Origin: Anaerolineae bacterium
GTDB taxonomy: Bacteria > Chloroflexota > Anaerolineae > B4-G1
NCBI GenBank assembly: GCA_030612185.1
Contig: JAUWOI010000231.1
Span: 1 to 6,992, forward strand
DNA: 6,992 nucleotides
Direction of reading: 5' to 3'
Below are positions 1 to 5,019 of the stretch, in pieces. How positions within the stretch are numbered: the stretch's first letter is position 1; the number at the start of each line of letters is the position of its first letter. Below the pieces are notes generated by a model. It was not told where the DNA came from and did not search any database. It was given only the letters and a program-made list of their open reading frames with translations. A program made the position numbers and the translations under genes.

Positions 1-2
1 GC

Positions 3-830
3 TGGATCCAGGGCGGCGTCTTTTACCCTTTCTGCAGGACACACACGGCGATCTACACCAGGCCCCAGGAGCCGTGGTCCTTTGGCCGGCGGGTGGAGGA
101 GATCAGCCGCAGGTACATCACGCTGCGCTACAGGCTCCTGCCCTACATCTACAACCTGTTCCGGGAGGCGGCGACCGGGGGCGTTCCCATCATACGACCG
201 CTCTTTTTCAACCACCAGGCGGACGAGCACTGCTACGATCCTCGCTTCGAGAATCAGTTCTTCCTCGGACGGGACCTGCTCATTGTGCCGATCACCGAGA
301 AGAAGTGTGAAAGAGTCGCGGTCTATTTGCCGGCCGGAGAGTGGATACACTTCTGGAGCGGCGAGGAGTTCGCGGGAGGGAAGGAGTACCAGGTCGCCGT
401 GGGCCTTGATGACATCCCCGTCTTCGTGCGGCGGGGCGCCATCCTGCCTATGCAACCCCCGATGCAATACGTCGGCGAGAAAAGAATAGATGTCTTGACC
501 CTGCAGGTCTATCCAGCAAAGAGCGGCTCACTGGAACTGTACGAGGACGACGGCCTCACTCAGGACTACCGCTCCGGTGACTATTGCATCACCCGGTTTG
601 AGTGCTCCGCCACCGACGGGGAGGTTCGGATCTCCACCGGTGACCGGGATGGATCGTTCAGGCCGGAGTATACGCACTTTCTCTTTCGTGTATTCCTGCC
701 CAGGCAGCCCAGAGAGGTAACCGTTGATGGGCGGACAGTGGAACAGTGGACCTACGACGAGCGGTCCCGCTTCCTGGAGTTCCGGTGCGACGTGGGAAGC
801 AGAGAGATATGGCTGTCTATCCATACATAA
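3..830 (+). CDS. Glycoside hydrolase family 31 (alpha-glucosidase/alpha-xylosidase type), C-terminal part, 5'-truncated by window edge
   Basis: The frame is open from base 3 and stops at TAA 828-830, giving about 275 residues. The first residues, WIQGGVFYPFCRTHT, followed about 10 residues later by QEPWSFG, match the end of the GH31 (beta/alpha)8 barrel, where a conserved Arg and His in an FxPFxRxH-like motif line the -1 sugar site. A helix-rich segment, RYRLLPYIYNLF, and a GVPIIRPLFF strand follow, then the two C-terminal beta-sandwich domains. The last of these carries the DUF5110-type signature LELYEDDGLTQDY. Family enzymes retain configuration and release alpha-linked glucose or xylose from oligosaccharides. 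The catalytic nucleophile and acid/base aspartates lie upstream of the window, so activity and exact substrate cannot be read here. No signal peptide can be judged. A MITE target site begins 13 bases after the stop. Family assignment is confident; substrate is not. Confidence 0.93.
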   Translation, partial: WIQGGVFYPFCRTHTAIYTRPQEPWSFGRRVEEISRRYITLRYRLLPYIYNLFREAATGGVPIIRPLFFNHQADEHCYDPRFENQFFLGRDLLIVPITEKKCERVAVYLPAGEWIHFWSGEEFAGGKEYQVAVGLDDIPVFVRRGAILPMQPPMQYVGEKRIDVLTLQVYPAKSGSLELYEDDGLTQDYRSGDYCITRFECSATDGEVRISTGDRDGSFRPEYTHFLFRVFLPRQPREVTVDGRTVEQWTYDERSRFLEFRCDVGSREIWLSIHT

Positions 831-843
831 GGAGTTTGGCATT

Positions 844-851
844 GATGAAAT
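844..851. repeat. Left target-site duplication, GATGAAAT
   Basis: The 8 bases GATGAAAT directly abut the outer end of the left terminal inverted repeat. An identical copy at 1004-1011 directly abuts the outer end of the right one. The ninth base differs on both sides, so the duplication is exactly 8 bp. Perfect identity implies a fairly recent, or at least undecayed, insertion. Confidence 0.85.
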
Positions 852-865
852 GTAACTACCCAGCC
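852..865 (+). repeat. MITE left terminal inverted repeat
   Basis: GTAACTACCCAGCC is the exact reverse complement of bases 990-1003. Beyond it the arms remain loosely similar (GCTCCTGCC against TGCTCGGCC), which suggests the ancestral terminal repeat was longer than 14 bp. Confidence 0.85.
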
Positions 866-869
866 GCTC

Positions 870-893
870 CTGCCGGATCTGGCGATCCGGCAG
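870..893. repeat. MITE internal hairpin A
   Basis: CTGCCGGATC at 870-879 pairs perfectly with GATCCGGCAG at 884-893 around a 4-base loop, TGGC. It forms the left side arm of the cloverleaf. There is no T-run after it on the plus strand, so it is not a canonical intrinsic terminator. Confidence 0.8.
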
Positions 894-895
894 CC

Positions 896-955
896 CAATG
901 GTGCAAAAACGCCAGATTGTGACTGAGAAGCACTGAAAATCTGCGTCTTGCATTG
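896..955. repeat. MITE central imperfect stem
   Basis: CAATG (896-900) pairs with CATTG (951-955) and CAGATT (913-918) with AATCTG (938-943). Between them lies a partially paired segment: GCAAAAACGC against the complement of GCGTCTTG. The apical loop spans roughly 919-937. This is the top arm of the cloverleaf. The decayed pairing contrasts with the perfect side hairpins and outer ends. Confidence 0.6.
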
Positions 956-960
956 CCCTT

Positions 961-984
961 GGCCTGGATTTGTCAATCCAGGCC
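961..984. repeat. MITE internal hairpin B
   Basis: GGCCTGGATT at 961-970 pairs perfectly with AATCCAGGCC at 975-984 around the 4-base loop TGTC. It mirrors hairpin A in stem length (10 bp), loop length (4 nt) and approximate distance from the terminal repeat, but its sequence differs. Conservation of form without conservation of sequence points to selection for structure. Confidence 0.8.
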
Positions 985-989
985 GAGCA

Positions 990-1003
990 GGCTGGGTAGT
1001 TAC
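990..1003 (-). repeat. MITE right terminal inverted repeat
   Basis: GGCTGGGTAGTTAC is the exact reverse complement of 852-865 and ends in TTAC, i.e. GTAA read from outside, as in IS66-family ends. Confidence 0.85.
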
Positions 1004-1011
1004 GATGAAAT
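1004..1011. repeat. Right target-site duplication, GATGAAAT
   Basis: This is an identical copy of 844-851, immediately outside the right terminal repeat. Removing 852-1003 plus one copy restores the pre-insertion sequence, in which the GH31 stop is followed closely by GGAGTTTGGCATTGATGAAATCAAG. Confidence 0.85.
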
Positions 1012-1015
1012 CAAG

Positions 1016-1177
1016 ATGGAGAGGATTGCTGCACAGTACGAGCGGCTCTACGAGCAGGTCACCGCCGCGCCCCTGCCGTCCTTCCCGCCAGCGTGGATGA
1101 GACGCGGCAGTTGGCTGTGGGCGGTGCTGGCAACCAGCGTACACGTCGTGCGCAGGCTGGGGGAACGTATCACCTGA
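1016..1177 (+). pseudogene. Short ORF (53 aa) downstream of the MITE; possible glycosyltransferase-tail remnant or small gene
   Basis: This open frame from ATG 1016 to TGA 1175-1177 has third positions mostly G or C, like the real genes here, so it looks coding or recently so. It reads MERIAAQYERLYEQVTAAP, then a Pro-rich linker, then a moderately hydrophobic stretch, GSWLWAVLATSVHVV, and a basic end. I do not recognise it as a complete gene. The amphipathic IAAQYERLYEQ segment resembles the C-terminal helix seen in many GT4 glycosyltransferases, so it could be a truncated tail. No good ribosome binding site precedes ATG 1016. With the MITE removed, the frame continues upstream (KEFGIDEIKMERIAAQYERL) without a normal start codon. 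It could instead be a small membrane-associated protein. Only the reading frame is reasonably supported; function is unknown. Confidence 0.35.
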
Positions 1178-1186
1178 TGGCATTCG

Positions 1187-1196
1187 AGGAGGAGGG
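1187..1196 (+). promoter_or_regulatory. Strong Shine-Dalgarno for the patatin-like gene
   Basis: AGGAGGAGGG lies 6 bases before ATG 1203. This purine-rich block fixes the start. No promoter is evident in the short gap, so the gene is probably read from upstream, through or out of the MITE region. Confidence 0.7.
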
Positions 1197-1202
1197 AGAA
1201 GT

Positions 1203-2081
1203 ATGTGGCGATTTCTGAAAAACCTGTGGAAAAAGCCGCCTCGCAAAGTCGGCCTGGCCCTCAGCGGCGGTGGTGCGCGGGGGTTGGCCCACATCGGTGT
1301 ACTCAAAATCCTGGAGCAAGAGGGAGTACCGATTGACTACCTGGCCGGCACCAGTATGGGCGGTCTCATCGCGGCAGCCTACGCGACCGGGTTGAGCCCC
1401 GATCTTATGGAACAGGAAGCGTTGCGCATGGCCAGCCTCCGCCGGCTCCTGGCCCTGGCCGATCCATCGTTACCCCGGCGCGGCCTTTTCAAGGGTCAAA
1501 AGGTGCGCGAGTATCTCGCCAGGCATCTGGGTGATCGCACCTTTGATGACCTGCGAGTGCCTCTGACTCTGGTCGCCGTGGACCTGAACACCGGCCGGGA
1601 GGTGTTCCTGAACCAGGGACAGATAGCGGACGCCGTGCGAGCCACCGTTGCCCTGCCGGGCATCTTCACGCCGGTGGAGTGGGATGGGCAGTTGCTCGTG
1701 GACGGCGGACTCCTCGACAACCTCCCCGCCGACGCGGTACGCCAGATGGGGGCCGATGTCGTCATTGCCGTAGATGTCACCAGCGATTCGGGGGTCGTTG
1801 CCTCGCTGGTCGAGGGGTTGCACCAGCGCCGCTACGTCCCCAGCGGGTTGGTGGATACCGTCGAGGTGTTGTGGCGTTCGTTGGATGTGATGATGGCGGA
1901 GATCAGTCGTCGCCGACTGGCCGAGGCACCTCCCGAGGTCATCATCCGGCCCGCCATCCCCCCGGACGTGACGGTGCTCACCGGCTTTCCTCGCGCCGCC
2001 GAGATCATCGCCGCCGGAGAGGAGGCCGCGCAAGAGGCACTGCCGCGCATCCAGGCACTGTCGGCCTCCCCCGCCCCATGA
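1203..2081 (+). CDS. Patatin-like phospholipase/esterase (RssA/NTE-like)
   Basis: This 292-residue serine hydrolase has the full patatin signature. The oxyanion-hole glycine loop GGGARG is at residues 22-27. The nucleophile elbow GTSMG is at 49-53, with Ser51 as nucleophile. The DGG motif is at 167-169, with Asp167 completing the Ser-Asp dyad. Family members cleave acyl esters of phospholipids or lysophospholipids at the membrane surface. The length (about 300 aa) is normal for the single-domain bacterial RssA-like group; there is no cyclic-nucleotide-binding domain. The N-terminus (MWRFLKNLWKKPPRK) is basic and aromatic, suited to peripheral membrane binding, and there is no signal peptide. 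The start is supported by the AGGAGGAGGG block. The UbiB-like gene follows after 37 bases with its own promoter. Substrate is not determinable from sequence; catalytic competence looks intact. Confidence 0.93.
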   Translation: MWRFLKNLWKKPPRKVGLALSGGGARGLAHIGVLKILEQEGVPIDYLAGTSMGGLIAAAYATGLSPDLMEQEALRMASLRRLLALADPSLPRRGLFKGQKVREYLARHLGDRTFDDLRVPLTLVAVDLNTGREVFLNQGQIADAVRATVALPGIFTPVEWDGQLLVDGGLLDNLPADAVRQMGADVVIAVDVTSDSGVVASLVEGLHQRRYVPSGLVDTVEVLWRSLDVMMAEISRRRLAEAPPEVIIRPAIPPDVTVLTGFPRAAEIIAAGEEAAQEALPRIQALSASPAP

Positions 2082-2101
2082 TACCCCTTGTTCCCCACTT
2101 G

Positions 2102-2110
2102 TGGTAAAAT
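2102..2110 (+). promoter_or_regulatory. Extended -10 promoter of the UbiB-like gene, probably leaderless
   Basis: TGGTAAAAT contains an extended -10 (TG, one base, then TAAAAT at 2105-2110). No convincing -35 box lies 16-18 bases upstream, which fits an extended -10 promoter. Only 8 bases separate the -10 from ATG 2119, so transcription would start at or within a few bases of the start codon. There is no Shine-Dalgarno in the gap (AGACCCTG), consistent with a leaderless message. Confidence 0.6.
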
Positions 2111-2118
2111 AGACCCTG

Positions 2119-3798
2119 ATGGTCCGCTCACCTATCCGCAGAGTCCGGCATTTGCAACGCTACCGCGAGATCGTGGGAGTCTTCATCCGCCACGGCTTCG
2201 GCGAACTGGCGGACCTGCTAGAACTGCAGCCCTACCTGGCGCTGCCCCGGCGACTGCTGCGCCGCTGGCGTCGCGAGGCTCCCCCGCTGGGCGCGCCAAA
2301 ACGAGTGCGCCTGGTGCTGGAGGCACTGGGTCCCACCTTCATCAAATTGGGCCAGGTTCTCAGCACTCGCCCCGACTTGATCCCCCCGGCCTACATCGCC
2401 GAACTCGCCAAACTGCAAGATACCGTGCCCTCTGCGCCGTGGGAGCCAATCCGAGCGCAGATCGAGGCTGAATTGGGCGGCTCGCTGGAGGAATTGTTCG
2501 CTACATTCGATCCCGCTCCCATCGCCGCCGCTTCACTCGCCCAGGTACACGCTGCGACCCTGCCCGACGGTTCGGAGGTCGTCGTCAAGGTGCAGCGACC
2601 AGGTATTGAGGCTACCATCGGAACTGACCTGGAGATCATCTTTGACCTAGCCCGCCTGCTCCAGGCGCGCACCCCGCTGAGGCAACTCTACGACCTGCCA
2701 GGGATCGTCGAGGAGTTTGCCGTCACGCTGCGGGCCGAACTGGATTTCTACCGTGAGGGGTACAGCGCTGACCGCCTCCGCGCCAACTTCGCCGATGAGT
2801 CCTACCTCGATATTCCCCAAATCTACTGGGACTACACCACCCGCCGCGTGTTGACGCTCGAGCGCATCTACGGCGTCAAGATTGACGACATCAAGGCCCT
2901 GGACGCGGCAGGCTACGACCGCCACCGCATCGCGCTCCACGCTATCCGTATGATTGTCAAGGAGGTGCTGGAGGACGGCTTCTTCCACGCCGACCCACAT
3001 CCGGGCAACTTCGTCGTCATGCCGGGCGAAGTCATCGGCGCAATGGACTTCGGGATGGTAGGCTACCTGGGGCGGCGCGAGCGGGCCGAACTGATCCGCC
3101 TTTACATCGTTGCCGTGCAATCGGACAACGAAGGCATCGTAGATCAATTGATCCGCATGGGAGCCACGGCTGAACGGGTAGACCGGGTTGGGTTGCGGCG
3201 GGACGTGGCGCGGCTGCTCCGCAAATACCAGGGATTGCCGCTCAAGGCTATCAATACCAGCGAAGTGATCGAAGAGGCTATGTCCATCACTTTCCGTCAC
3301 CACCTGCACATGCCCTCCGAGTACTGGCTGCTGGGCAAGACACTCGGGATGATGGAAGGAGTGGGGTTGAAACTTGACCCCGATTTGGACGTCTTCGCCG
3401 TCTCCGAACCCTACGTGCGGCGCTTCGCGAGGCAGATGGCCTCTCCGCGCTCCTGGGGGCCGCCGCTGCTCAAAGGGGCCAGCGGGTGGATAGAACTGCT
3501 GGGCCTCATCCCGCGCATCGGCGCGCAACTCCTGGTCCGCGCCGAGCAAGGAAATCTGGAGTTCACCGTCAACGTTGGAGAACTGGATCGGGCACTGGCG
3601 CGGCTGGACCGCCTGGGGAACCGCCTCTCGATAAGCATGCTGTTGGCCGCACTTATCGTTGGGCTGGCCCTGCTTATCCCGGCCTTCAGGCTGGTCGAGC
3701 AGGGGAGATGGGCAACGGTGCTGGTTATCCTAGGCTTCGCCGGCGCCAGCCTGATGGGCCTGTGGCTCATCTACTCCATCTGGCGCTCAAGGAAGTGA
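2119..3798 (+). CDS. ABC1/AarF/UbiB-family atypical protein kinase-like membrane protein
   Basis: This 559-residue protein has every hallmark of the ABC1/UbiB family. KLGQ in the KxGQ extension is at residues 76-79. The Ala-rich nucleotide loop AAASLAQVH is at 136-144, where kinases normally carry Gly. VVKVQRP follows with the ATP-contacting Lys157. ELDF is at 207-210, the catalytic-loop equivalent HADPHPGN at 290-297, and DFG at 310-312. The C-terminus has two hydrophobic helices (about 505-523 and 531-555) joined by a short polar turn, typical of membrane-anchored UbiB proteins. Known members have ATPase activity and support quinone biosynthesis or lipid transport. Many Chloroflexota use menaquinone rather than ubiquinone, so a ubiB name is not justified. 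ATG 2119 is chosen because the -10 box ends 8 bases before it. No frameshift or missing residue is seen. Confidence 0.95.
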   Translation: MVRSPIRRVRHLQRYREIVGVFIRHGFGELADLLELQPYLALPRRLLRRWRREAPPLGAPKRVRLVLEALGPTFIKLGQVLSTRPDLIPPAYIAELAKLQDTVPSAPWEPIRAQIEAELGGSLEELFATFDPAPIAAASLAQVHAATLPDGSEVVVKVQRPGIEATIGTDLEIIFDLARLLQARTPLRQLYDLPGIVEEFAVTLRAELDFYREGYSADRLRANFADESYLDIPQIYWDYTTRRVLTLERIYGVKIDDIKALDAAGYDRHRIALHAIRMIVKEVLEDGFFHADPHPGNFVVMPGEVIGAMDFGMVGYLGRRERAELIRLYIVAVQSDNEGIVDQLIRMGATAERVDRVGLRRDVARLLRKYQGLPLKAINTSEVIEEAMSITFRHHLHMPSEYWLLGKTLGMMEGVGLKLDPDLDVFAVSEPYVRRFARQMASPRSWGPPLLKGASGWIELLGLIPRIGAQLLVRAEQGNLEFTVNVGELDRALARLDRLGNRLSISMLLAALIVGLALLIPAFRLVEQGRWATVLVILGFAGASLMGLWLIYSIWRSRK

Positions 3799-3800
3799 TA

Positions 3801-3818
3801 TCTACCTGGTAGGGTAGA
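3801..3818 (+). terminator. Weak hairpin after the UbiB-like gene
   Basis: TCTACC (3801-3806) pairs with GGTAGA (3813-3818) around a 6-base loop, just after the stop at 3796-3798. No T-run follows, so termination activity is uncertain. An overlapping alternative pairing (CTACC with GGTAG, 3802-3812) exists, and the site could equally be a small operator palindrome upstream of the next promoter. Confidence 0.25.
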
Positions 3819-3820
3819 TT

Positions 3821-3848
3821 GGTCATTTGTCATTGGTCACTTGTCATT
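3821..3848 (+). repeat. Tandem 14-bp direct repeat overlapping the GT4 promoter
   Basis: GGTCATTTGTCATT (3821-3834) is followed immediately by GGTCACTTGTCATT (3835-3848), with one mismatch. The first copy contains the -35 hexamer and the second fills the spacer up to the -10. A repeat centred on the RNA-polymerase site could be an operator for a dimeric or cooperative regulator; this is inference. Confidence 0.7.
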
Positions 3849-3855
3849 GTATAAT
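3827..3855 (+). promoter_or_regulatory. Near-consensus sigma-70-type promoter of the GT4/phosphotransferase operon
   Basis: TTGTCA at 3827-3832 (one base off TTGACA) and TATAAT at 3850-3855 (perfect) are separated by 17 bases, the optimal spacing. The -10 ends 9 bases before ATG 3865, so the transcript would begin at or just before that ATG and be leaderless or nearly so. This rules out the earlier in-frame TTG at 3841, which lies inside the promoter. Confidence 0.82.
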
Positions 3856-3864
3856 CGCCTTGCT

Positions 3865-5019
3865 ATGCAGGTAACCACAGGGAATGATTTCCACGTTGCC
3901 GTCAACGCGCACCTCCTTTCGGGCCGGGCCTGGTACCGCAGCGCTGGCGTGCATCAGTACATCCACCATCTGCTGCTCCACCTGGGGCAGGCCGACGGCG
4001 GGCTGCGCTACACCGTTCTACTGGGCGAGGGTGTGCTCCCTCCAGACATTGCCCTCACCTCACTCCGATCCCGCTGGCCCACGAGCCGGGCAGCGGTGCG
4101 GGTATTGTGGGAGCAGTTGGTGCAACCCTGGACGCTGCGCCGGATCGGAGCGCATCTGGTGCACGGGCCAGCCTTCGTCGGTCCACTGCTCGCTCCCTGT
4201 CCAGTGGTCATCACCATCCACGACCTGAGTTTCATCCGCTTCCCCACGTTGTTTCGCCCCGCCAACCGGCTCTATCTGACGGTGCTGACACGCCTCTCAG
4301 CGCGTCACGCCCGGCGGCTCATCGCCGTCTCAGCCCACACCGCCGCCGAGACTACGCGGCTGCTGGGCGTCCCGTCGGAACGGATTGACGTGGTCTACCA
4401 CGGGGTGGACCCGGCCTTCCACCCCTTACCGGCCGATGAGGTGGCGGTTTTCCGCCAGCGCCGAGGGCTGCCGGAACGGTTTGTGCTGTGTGTAGGTACG
4501 CTAGAACCACGCAAGAACCAAACCCGTCTAGTGGAGGCTTTCGCACGTATACATGATGGTCAGGTCAAACTAGTCCTGGTCGGAGGGAAAGGCTGGCTCT
4601 ACGACGAACTGTTCACCAGAGTGGAAGCCCTGGGTTTGAGCAAGGAAATCATCTTCCCTGGCTACGTGATGAACGACGAACTACCCCTGTGGTATAACGC
4701 TGCAACCATCCTGGCTTACCCATCGCTGTACGAAGGATTTGGGATGCCGGTGCTGGAAGCGCAGGCGTGCGGCACGCCGGTGCTGACCTCGAATGTATCC
4801 TCGCTACCCGAGGCGGCCGGCGACGCGGCTTCAATGGTGGACCCTTACGACGTGGAGGCACTGGCAGCGGAGTTAGACCGGCTATTGACGGACAAACCAC
4901 TACGTCACGAGCTGCGGAAGCGCGGCCTGGCCCACGCCAGCCAGTTCACCTGGACGCTCATGGCGCAGGAGACAGCGGACGTGTACCGGCGTGCTTTGGA
5001 CGAAGGAGGAAGAACGTGA
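3865..5019 (+). CDS. GT4-family glycosyltransferase (mannosyltransferase MtfB/WbaZ-like)
   Basis: This 384-residue GT-B fold enzyme would transfer a sugar from a nucleotide donor to a growing lipid-linked glycan on the cytoplasmic face. The N-terminal Rossmann domain has the acceptor-side glycine segment [12 protein letters not shown] (about 26-37) and HDLSF at 119-123, typical of the mannosyltransferase-like GT4 subgroup. The C-terminal donor domain opens with GTLEPRKN (211-218), whose Arg216-Lys217 contact the donor phosphates. It also carries the EX7E motif, [10 protein letters not shown], with Glu290 and Glu298. A later LPEAAGDAA segment is also usual for the family. Length is normal and no signal peptide is present. 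The start at ATG 3865 is dictated by the TATAAT just upstream. The gene overlaps the next by 4 bases (GTGA), showing translational coupling. Donor sugar and linkage cannot be read from the sequence. Confidence 0.94.
   Translation: MQVTTGNDFHVAVNAHLLSGRAWYRSAGVHQYIHHLLLHLGQADGGLRYTVLLGEGVLPPDIALTSLRSRWPTSRAAVRVLWEQLVQPWTLRRIGAHLVHGPAFVGPLLAPCPVVITIHDLSFIRFPTLFRPANRLYLTVLTRLSARHARRLIAVSAHTAAETTRLLGVPSERIDVVYHGVDPAFHPLPADEVAVFRQRRGLPERFVLCVGTLEPRKNQTRLVEAFARIHDGQVKLVLVGGKGWLYDELFTRVEALGLSKEIIFPGYVMNDELPLWYNAATILAYPSLYEGFGMPVLEAQACGTPVLTSNVSSLPEAAGDAASMVDPYDVEALAAELDRLLTDKPLRHELRKRGLAHASQFTWTLMAQETADVYRRALDEGGRT
5003..5009 (+). promoter_or_regulatory. Shine-Dalgarno setting the phosphotransferase start
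   Basis: AAGGAGG sits 6 bases before GTG 5016. It decides the start. The same frame is open back to an ATG at 4767, but that extension would overlap the GT4 gene by about 250 bases and lacks any ribosome binding site. Confidence 0.8.

Larger units (their letters stand above)
852..1003. mobile_element. 152-bp MITE, non-autonomous, IS66-like ends
   Basis: The element is bounded by perfect 14-bp inverted repeats: GTAACTACCCAGCC at 852-865 and its complement at 990-1003. Perfect 8-bp direct repeats flank it outside. It has no room for a transposase. IS66-family elements are known for ends beginning 5'-GTAA and for making 8-bp target duplications, so a full-length IS66-family relative supplying transposase in trans is the likely driver; this family call is an inference. 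Internally it contains two perfect 10-bp hairpins (870-893 and 961-984) and a long imperfect central stem (896-955). The whole can therefore fold as a four-way cloverleaf on either strand. It sits between the GH31 stop and a short ORF, and may alter transcription between GH31 and the lipase gene. Confidence 0.85.

Noticed and set aside
852..1003. Cloverleaf as a tRNA or tmRNA
   Set aside because: It is 152 bases long, with no T-loop or anticodon-arm consensus and no CCA-proximal acceptor pattern. Flanking target duplications show it is an insertion.
953..1015. N-terminal extension of the short ORF into the MITE (start at 953)
   Set aside because: These codons are derived from MITE hairpin B and the terminal repeat, so they are not ancestral coding sequence.
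2088..2110. TTGTTC (2088-2093) as -35 for the UbiB-like promoter
   Set aside because: The spacer to TAAAAT would be only 11 bases, too short for sigma-70. The extended -10 reading fits better.
1470..2131. Several minus-strand and frame-shifted open frames over the patatin-like gene
   Set aside because: All are shadows of the plus-strand gene, whose catalytic motifs are intact.
2647..3549. Long minus-strand open frame of about 300 codons opposite the UbiB-like gene
   Set aside because: It is antisense to a gene with every family motif in place. Its product has no recognisable motif, and long antisense frames are expected in GC-rich coding DNA.
3841..3864. TTG 3841 as the GT4 start (8 extra residues)
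   Set aside because: The TATAAT box at 3850-3855 lies inside this extension, so the codon would not be transcribed from the evident promoter.
4767..5015. N-terminal extension of the phosphotransferase back to ATG 4767
   Set aside because: It would overlap the GT4 gene by about 250 bases, reads as Arg/Gly-rich nonsense and lacks a ribosome binding site. GTG 5016 has AAGGAGG at ideal spacing and gives the normal family length.
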